64,000 nucleotides of DNA, from the NCBI GenBank assembly GCA_004764695.1, contig SMSO01000033.1, positions 2,495,001 to 2,559,000 of the forward strand, given 5' to 3'. The translations under genes were made by a program, and so were the position numbers. The stretch comes from Schizochytrium sp. TIO01 (lineage: Eukaryota > Sar > Bigyra > Thraustochytrida > Thraustochytriidae). The notes under the pieces are model-generated. The model worked only from the letters and a program-made list of their open reading frames with translations, did not search any database and had not been told where the DNA came from. This document shows positions 57,028-64,000 of the stretch, in pieces. Within the stretch, counting starts at the first letter, position 1. The number at the start of each line of letters is the position of its first letter.

Positions 57028-57502
57028 TCATTACTTTGTTCATTACTTTATTCATTTATTACTTTATCATACCATATCATATCATATCATATTCATTTAC
57101 TTTTGCTTTTACCTTTAAGAAGTTCCTTCTTTCTCGTCCTTTTATTGTTCGTTTGCTCCTAGGACCCCTTACCCTTCAACTAGCGGATCCACAATCTGTT
57201 AACTTATTTGGTTTCTTCTTTCTTTCTTTCTTTCTTTCTTTCTCTTCACTTCTTCAAGTCATTCTTTCATCGGCCGAGCATATCTTCTTCAGTAAGCAGG
57301 GGCTCCATTACAGGCCACACAGCCTCCTTCCCAGCCTTTGTCTGCATTGCTTGTTTGTTTGTTTATTTGTCTCTTGCCAAGAGACATTGATTTCCCCGGT
57401 TTTCACAGGATGAAGTTGACATTTTAACAGCCGTGGCGTCTTCGAATCAAATCGCCTTTCGACCTTTTCTGTTCTTTTCACAAATTATCTTCGTCAAAAT
57501 CT

Positions 57503-57507
<5 letters not shown>

Positions 57508-57541
<34 letters not shown>
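57508..57541. repeat. (TC)n microsatellite
   Basis: About 17 dinucleotide units, followed at once by an AT-rich TTTTAATTTTAATTTTAATT tract. Confidence 0.92.
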
Positions 57542-57546
<5 letters not shown>

Positions 57547-59102
57547 TATTATTTTAATTTTAATTTTAATTAAAAACAATTATTGTTATCATCTGCTTGA
57601 AAGATAAAAAGTATCATTAAAATGTAACCTCTTTTTATTGCCTATTGACATACGGGACGTGCATTCATACCGGACGCCGCGTCATCGCCCATGGTTGGAG
57701 TAGCCATAGACACCGCAAATACACCGGCAATGTACGAGTTGCAGCCCTCCTTAATGATTGCCATTTGCCCGTAAAGTAAAGTAAAATGTTTTGCGAAGTT
57801 TTCAGAACACATACATACATACATACGCACGCAAAGGCTGATGCAGATGGGCCCTCTTGAAGGCCATCGACGTCGAAGGCGTTCTCGTGCACTTAACAAT
57901 CGAGTTCTTTGCAGCGTAGGAATCGCCTTCAATCTTCAGCTTTCCGACAACCCACAAACGCATAGGTTGGTAAAATGTGAAATCCGCAGAGGATAACGCT
58001 CCAGAGGTGCTACCGCAAACCTTAGGGCTCCATAGGGTCCGTAGCCAGTGTAGTATAGTAATAACCCATTCGACTCCTGCGCTAAGACCCTCCCAGCCTT
58101 AACGCTAGCAGTAGTGGGACTATTAGCATTACGATTAGGCGGCTGCCTACGCATATCAGAACTAAGCGCTCTCTCTGTGCTTAATGGTCGAAAGGACTCC
58201 TTTCAATCAACTCTGTTCTGCAAAACCCGGAAGAGCGTCGACCTGAATGGCATCGACACCGCAATGCCAAAGATGGCTGGCAGACAGGCACCCCTTTCCC
58301 AATGAGCTGCAGCGCCCGTGAGGGTGGCGATGGGCATAATTACATCGATGGAATTGCTCGATTCTGTTATCATCGTTTCATGAAACTACACTTATTAAAA
58401 CTTAGAACGAACTCGATGCGCCATAGAGTCCCTATGAGAGGGTGGACTAGGAGGTACCTACCCATAACACTATGAGTACCCATGTACGTGTATGTGGATC
58501 TCGAGGTGCTCCATTCCCGCCGCCAGACGGCAAAGCACAGTGTGGCACGAGCCCCAGAGCAGGCATGGCGCAAGGAAGAAGGTGTGATGAGGTGGAGAGC
58601 ATCTTGAGGCGCGTTTAGGTTGAGGAAGGGTCGCGATTGGCCTCCTGGGGCGCGAGATATGCGCCGGCAAGCGCAAGAACTGCGGCATTTGGCCTGCCTG
58701 ATTCTGTAGCCTTTGGCGCCTTGGTTGATATGCTAATATGGTGAGGGGTACCTACAGAGGTGCCTCACTCCGCTCCGCTCGCGGGCCTCTCAGGTGGAGC
58801 TCGACAGACAGCTCTGGCCTTTCCACGAACGCACACCATCGTCCGAGCAAGCTAGCTGCCCGAAAGATGAGGATTCTGCAGTTCGCCACGGATTCCACGG
58901 TTCTGATTGATGAACTCCAGGATCTCACTCAACCTCGCAGACTTTGGGCCAAACCAACCAACGCAGCCATCGATCGAGCCAGCATCGCAATCGATGACAG
59001 CCTGCGGTCCCTCTGCTGCGAACGCGAGCTTCGAAAGCGCTGTCTTGAAAGTGGGAGGTCTGTGGAGAGATTGATCGATCGATCAAAGGTCATCGATTGA
59101 AG

Positions 59103-59143
59103 ATGAATGAATGAATGAATGAATGAATGAATGAATGAATGAA
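59103..59143. repeat. (TGAA)n microsatellite
   Basis: About 10 units. Confidence 0.93.
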
Positions 59144-59729
59144 CATTAATAATCATTGCTCATTAAAAGGAACTCAATAAAAGAAAAAGAAATCGCTAAT
59201 CAATCAATTGATATGGCCAATATGGGAGTTCGATCGCGAGGCCACTCCACCCGCTCGGGAGCCCTGCCGGAGGGCGGCGCCGCAGAAGGGACGCGGGGAG
59301 GCCGGGCGGGTGCACAATGCTGTCTGCACGCGGGAGTCTGCGGCGGTCTGAGCAGCAGCTTTGGCGGCCTGAGCGCAGGTTTCGCTCGATGGAGGTCGCT
59401 GGAGCCGTCATGAATGAACTTTTGGCTGTCGATGAGTTACCAATTTTCCTTCCTTTTAAATTTTTTTTTCATTTTTTAAGTTTTAAATAAATAAGAATAT
59501 TATAAAAAGCTTTCTTTCTACTCTCATTCATATTATACTCTTCTCTTTTTCTTTTTTTCCCCCTCTTTTTATTTTTACTTTAAAGAATAATTGGAAAGTA
59601 TTGTTGTTATCGTTAGTGCTGTTATTATCATCGATGATAACTAAAAGAAAAAAGAAAGGAAAAGTGGTATTACAATTTTAGTTATTGATTGATTGATTGG
59701 TTGATTTGCTTTATAATTATAATTGAGTG

Positions 59730-59790
59730 ATTGTTTAATTAGTTTACTGTTTAATTAATTAACTGTTTAATTAATTAACTGTTTAATTAC
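59730..59790. repeat. 16-bp AT-rich repeat
   Basis: Three to four copies of an AACTGTTTAATTAATT-like unit, the last one diverging. Confidence 0.75.
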
Positions 59791-60801
59791 TTAATTGTTC
59801 GTTTACCGGACCTAGAGATACTTAACCTCGTTATGCGCTTAGAAAGCGAAGGCGCCTTACGCTTATAAATTGGTGATTATGCCATAGGCTTTGAAGAGGA
59901 CTGAGAAGTCAACGCTGAGGAAGGCGTAAGAAATCTTCAGAAGTTATGTTTGATGATTTAGTCACCTGCTGTGGCGAACTATTTGGAGGATAATGGCAGC
60001 GAGCGATACAATAAATAGAATACCATGAAATTGGCGTTGGAGTAGCAGAACTCGTGGATGAAATGCAGCTAGCTCCAAGTTTACAGCACAGCATGCGTCG
60101 ATAACCTGGGTGGACTTTGGGCGTGGACGCCTTTGTAGCGAAGACTTCGAAGTGACTGGGATCCAGCCAGGAATTGGCTGCGATTTTGATGCGAAATAGG
60201 CACCAATGCAGAAGGTAAAAAAGCTATGTACATCTTGAAGAACATGCCACCTTGAAAAACGAAAAGGCCGTAGGGTCTGCTGATTTTGGAAACCGTCTCG
60301 ACGGCCCGAGAGATGGTCAAACTAGCCGTGGCATCGGCCCAGGGAAAGAGCTAGAAATATACAGCGTGAAATAGTTGCTTGCAGGACCATAATATAAAGC
60401 AATGTTATGGTATTAAGCTACAAATTGCACAAGCTTGCTTGCTTGCCGTCTCTGCTATATCTCTTTGCAGAGTAGAGCTCACGATAGTTTGCTCAATTAT
60501 AAGGAACCACAGGACCTGACGTGTATCTTGCTAACATCGCGGGATTGGGGTCAACGGAAGTCTTCAAGAAACATATAGCATGGCAGCCAGACTTGAACTT
60601 GGTTCTGAGTAAACCCTGGTACGAAATGAACGTAAATACTCATTGGGACTCATGAAAGTATGCAAACGACGTACTGAGTGAGTTTTTAGCCACTAGAAAA
60701 CTGTTTTACTACGATAATGTGTCCAAAAACGTTGGGCCTTCAAGTTGTCTTTTACCTCTCTAGAGATCATGGCTCCTGGAGTTTTGGTGAACTAGGAGCA
60801 T

Positions 60802-60828
60802 ATTTATATATATATATATACATATATC
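60802..60828. repeat. (TA)n run
   Basis: About 11 TA units with one C interruption. Confidence 0.85.
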
Positions 60829-61721
60829 TGCAAGAGCGTTTAGCGCATCTTCGGCTAAGGGTTCATCAGCGCCTACATACTCCTATGATACTGTGCTAAC
60901 AGGATGAAGAAGTAGGAGCAGCCTAATGGACTCCTATATCGAGATGCATCATCATCATCATCAGTATCATAAATATTATCAACATCAGCAGCAGTTCACT
61001 GCTATACGCAAGAGTCGAATATCTCTATAGAACGTAAAAGTTGAAGGGGGAGCTTGATTAATCCTGGTCATCAGCGCGTGACCATTGCTAGACCGGTGCC
61101 AGCTACAACGCCCTGCTAGGAAGTATTCTTGTAAAGAGGAATTTGGTTTCTTTGGAAAATAGCAAATAGCAAATCTTACTTACAAGAAAATAGATAGGAC
61201 CTCATAACCTAAACTATAGCAGCACCTCAATCGCATTGCAAACATCGGCACAGAATTCTGTAGATTCCGCCCACTCTTCAAGACCGAGGATAAACTCCTG
61301 GAAAACTTGAAGATATTTATCTGAAAGCTGGCATACTGGGCTCCTCAATGACATCAGGACTATCTTGATGGATCAAAGTAAAGATCTTCAATGACAGGTT
61401 CAAAGGGCACTTAAAATTGAGGACTAATTAGCACTTCTTAAGGCGCTATTAAGGGAGAAGGAGTTCGTGGCCAGGAAAGCAGAATGGAATCAACGCCTCG
61501 AGCGCTCGAAGAATCCGTGACCAAGAGCGCTTTCGCGGTGCGAGGCAGCTCCTAAAGTCCGCTCGAGGTCCTGTGCGAGCGTAGGAGATCCGCGGGTCTT
61601 GATTCCCGTGGTTTTCCAGAGCGGAGGCTGGAAGATTGACTGAAGTTTTTTTGATCAACCTCGATCACCCTTTCTCAGAGCTTGGTCTTGAAGTCCAGCT
61701 TACCCACACCCCATCCAAACA

Positions 61722-64000
61722 ATGCCGGTGGACGCGAACATGATGCTGCTGGCGCTGCAGCACACTCTAAACCCCGATGCTGCGAAGCGTCGTGAGGCGG
61801 AAGAGTTTCTTAGTAAGTCCAGTGCAGAACAAGGCTTTCTCATCGAGCTCTTGAAGATTGTTGCTCGTGACGATGCCGAGCAAACGGTCCGACTCGCGGC
61901 AGCAGTGCAGCTCAAGAACTGCGTTCGCTTCAACTGGACTCGCACCCCTGAAGAGCAATCTGACCGTGCTGCCAGGTTCAACTCCAAATACTTTGGTAAC
62001 ATGCGGCCTCAGATCTTGGACCCAAGTGAAAAGGCAATGGTCCGTGATAACATCATCGAAGCGCTCGCGCTCTCGCAGCAGAAGAATCTTCGCAAACTTC
62101 TCGGAGCCTGCGTCAAAAAGATCGCGATGGAAGATTTTCCTGAACAATGGAGCAACCCCGTCGAGCAGTCTGTCAAACTACTCATGACGCAAGACCCGAG
62201 CCGCATGCATGCAGGTTTGCTTGTACTCAGCAAAATCTGTAGCAAGTACGCCTACCACACAGACAATGAGAAGCGCGAACCGCTTAACCAGCTTGCCAAC
62301 TCCACCTTTGATATTCTGAGACAGTTATTTGAGGCCTTGCTGGCCCAGAACGTGAATGAGGTCTACGCCGCAGAACTCTTCAAGATGGTCTGCAAGATTT
62401 TTGTCAAGACAATCAATATGAAGGTGCCCCCGTACTTTCAGAATTCTGAGCAGCTGCATGCGTGGTGCAAGATGTTCATGACCCTCTTGCAAAAGCCCGT
62501 GCCGCCAGGCCAGCCCGCAGACATTGAAGCTCGCAACGAATGGCCATGGTGGAAGGCAAAGGCAAGAGCCGCGGAGTGTCTTCACAGGCTCTTCTCCAGA
62601 TACGGATTTCCCAAAAAGGAGGAAACTGACCTCTGCATGATGGTGTCATCCCGTACAGGAGTAGCAACGCAGATCATCGTGCCGGGCACCTTGCAGCAGC
62701 TGAAGGCTGTCTTTAACGAAGGTCAGTTCTGCACAATGCTAGTTGTGAGCTATTTGATCATGATTGTTGAGGAGGCTGTTGAATTTGCGACCATGTTTCA
62801 GCTTCTCAAGCCTGACATTAATTTCTTGGTCAGCACTGTCCTGCTCCCGTCACTGCGATGGACTCAGGGAGAGCTTGAGCTCTGGGAAACTGACCCGCAA
62901 ACTCTGGTTGCAGACCTCAACCGCTTTGACCGCACCATGAACATGCGCGGAATTAGCCTTAACGACGACGCTATGACCACTCTTGAGGCCATGTGCCGCA
63001 TGCGCAAAAGATACGTGCTTCCATTCACGATGGAGGTCATCAACAACATCGTCCAACGCCACCGTGCAGACCCGAATAACTTCGAGCTTGCCATGGAGAA
63101 GGCAGCTGCCTTGCGAGCTGTCGAGTGCCTCACGCACGTACTTAAGAAGGACGAGTCCTTCCCTCTCGAGAAGTTCATTGGAGAGGCTATCATGCCGGAC
63201 CTCAAGAGTCCGTTCCCATTTGTGCGTTTTGCAGCTGTGCGGTGCGTCTCCAAGATGATCAAGGTGAGATTCCCGTGGTCTAACGAGGATGTCGAGCGGG
63301 CTGTTGCTGAAGGTATGTTGCAGCTCCTTGCTGACCCTTCGCTGCCGGTTCGTGTGGAGGCCAGCTGTAACATGGCCAGCTTGTTCCGTAGAGGTACCCG
63401 CACCATGCACAGGGTCATCGGAAATGTTCTTCCGGATGTTGTCCGCAGCTTTCTTAGCATCATGCACGATGTTGGTGTCGACAACGTATTTTCATCCCTT
63501 CAGCAGCTCATTAACATTTACCCGAAGCAGGTCATGCCTTTCGGAATTGAAATTTGCCAGAAACTCGTTGACTCCTTCTCTCGATTCGCCTCTGAAGATA
63601 GCGATAAGGGCAATGAAGAGGCATTCGAGGTGGAGAGCGCTGCTCTGGATTGCCTCGAGTCGCTTCACACGATTCTCTCTGCGTTTGCCAACGAGGAGAA
63701 CCACGAACAAACTGAAAAGAACGCCTCCGGTCTCACTCCCGGTGAGGAGATCCTCAGGGCTATCATGCCCATCGTCATGCCAATGCTTAACTACATCCTA
63801 GCCGCTGGAGTGACTGTTTCAATCGAGGATGATAACCAGCTCGACCAGTTGGCACTTGCCTGTGGCCGTGAGCTATGCGGAGGATCCATCGCTGAGACTC
63901 AGCTTGATATGTCAGACTTCCTGGAGCAGGCCCTTGGCATGATTCACCGCATCATTTACTCCACCAAGATCGTCCAGCCCGTCATGTGGAACTACATTCC
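61722..64000 (+). CDS. Importin-7/8-type karyopherin beta (5' part, runs off the window)
   Basis: Nuclear transport receptor of the importin-7/8 (yeast Nmd5/Sxm1) group, which carries ribosomal proteins, histones and other cargo through the pore with RanGTP. The window holds 759 complete codons of a family usually about 1,040 long; the frame is open to the edge. Seen: an importin-beta N-terminal domain with LQHTLNPDAAKRREAEEFL (about 11-29) and RLAAAVQLKNCVRFNW (about 57-72); the group hallmark EWPWWKAKARAAECLHRLFSRYGFP (about 268-292, cf. PWWKxKxxAL..RLFxRYG); ELWETDPQTLVADLNRFD (about 386-403); and HEAT repeats throughout. The acidic segment typical of the C-terminal part lies beyond the edge. 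No intron is needed in the visible part. The ATG at 61722 has A at -3 relative to the start. Confidence 0.95.
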   Translation, partial: MPVDANMMLLALQHTLNPDAAKRREAEEFLSKSSAEQGFLIELLKIVARDDAEQTVRLAAAVQLKNCVRFNWTRTPEEQSDRAARFNSKYFGNMRPQILDPSEKAMVRDNIIEALALSQQKNLRKLLGACVKKIAMEDFPEQWSNPVEQSVKLLMTQDPSRMHAGLLVLSKICSKYAYHTDNEKREPLNQLANSTFDILRQLFEALLAQNVNEVYAAELFKMVCKIFVKTINMKVPPYFQNSEQLHAWCKMFMTLLQKPVPPGQPADIEARNEWPWWKAKARAAECLHRLFSRYGFPKKEETDLCMMVSSRTGVATQIIVPGTLQQLKAVFNEGQFCTMLVVSYLIMIVEEAVEFATMFQLLKPDINFLVSTVLLPSLRWTQGELELWETDPQTLVADLNRFDRTMNMRGISLNDDAMTTLEAMCRMRKRYVLPFTMEVINNIVQRHRADPNNFELAMEKAAALRAVECLTHVLKKDESFPLEKFIGEAIMPDLKSPFPFVRFAAVRCVSKMIKVRFPWSNEDVERAVAEGMLQLLADPSLPVRVEASCNMASLFRRGTRTMHRVIGNVLPDVVRSFLSIMHDVGVDNVFSSLQQLINIYPKQVMPFGIEICQKLVDSFSRFASEDSDKGNEEAFEVESAALDCLESLHTILSAFANEENHEQTEKNASGLTPGEEILRAIMPIVMPMLNYILAAGVTVSIEDDNQLDQLALACGRELCGGSIAETQLDMSDFLEQALGMIHRIIYSTKIVQPVMWNYI

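Larger units (their letters stand above)
56404..61721. other. Gene-free stretch between DMT transporter and importin gene
   Basis: Contains GC-rich islands (about 56770-56945, 59220-59410), AT-rich tracts (56950-57100, 57541-57600, 59440-59790), a (TC)n run, TTCA/TGAA arrays and a TA run. The stretch 59.9-61.6 kb is even, stop-rich sequence with few repeats. The importin 5' flank (61.65-61.72 kb) contains a CCCACACCCCATCCAAAC stretch just before the ATG. No gene is supported. Confidence 0.45.

Overview
The window is nuclear DNA from a protist. It shows spliceosome-type gene structure, eukaryote-only proteins (importin-7/8 type karyopherin, SSU-processome UTP7 and RCL1, two Mpv17/PMP22 proteins, an ABCB6/HMT1-type half transporter), Kozak-like start contexts and very many microsatellites. 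The mostly intron-poor coding style, and a bZIP factor with an altered basic region followed by a large C-terminal domain, fit a stramenopile, possibly a labyrinthulomycete (thraustochytrid). That placement is inference and was not checked against any database.

Layout. Positions 1-21.7 kb hold no gene I can support. About 0-14 kb is dominated by tetra- and pentanucleotide arrays, short GC-rich islands and AT-rich tracts; about 14.2-20.4 kb is more even, AT-leaning, stop-rich sequence with few microsatellites. The gene-bearing part begins with glucose-6-phosphate isomerase (21.7-23.4 kb, +). Four minus-strand genes follow: UTP7/WDR46 (24.2-25.9 kb), two tandem Mpv17-family paralogues (26.6-27.4 and 29.5-30.4 kb) and a bZIP factor (32.5-34.1 kb). 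A 9 kb repeat-rich gap (34.1-43.2 kb) leads to the ABCB6-like half transporter (+), which converges on a small secreted thioredoxin/PDI-like protein (-). After another gap come a P-loop nucleoside-kinase-like gene with an intron inside its P-loop (50.4-51.6 kb, +), RCL1 (52.7-54.0 kb, +), a ten-TM DMT-type transporter (54.6-56.4 kb, -) and, after a 5 kb gap, the first ~759 codons of an importin-7/8 homologue running off the right edge (61.7 kb to end, +).

Gene relationships. There is no operon-like logic; these are mostly housekeeping genes. UTP7 and RCL1 both act in 18S rRNA maturation but lie 27 kb apart on opposite strands. The two Mpv17 genes are a diverged tandem duplicate pair. Several open frames begin upstream of the true ATG; I moved starts to the first ATG with a family-consistent N-terminus. 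The most informative structural result is a 31-nt coding first exon of the kinase gene that supplies the missing half of its P-loop.

Limits. I made no searches. Family calls rest on recognised motifs and remembered family architecture. No tRNA, rRNA, snRNA, CRISPR array or intact transposon was recognised. Numbers for repeat extents are read by eye and may be off by a few bases.
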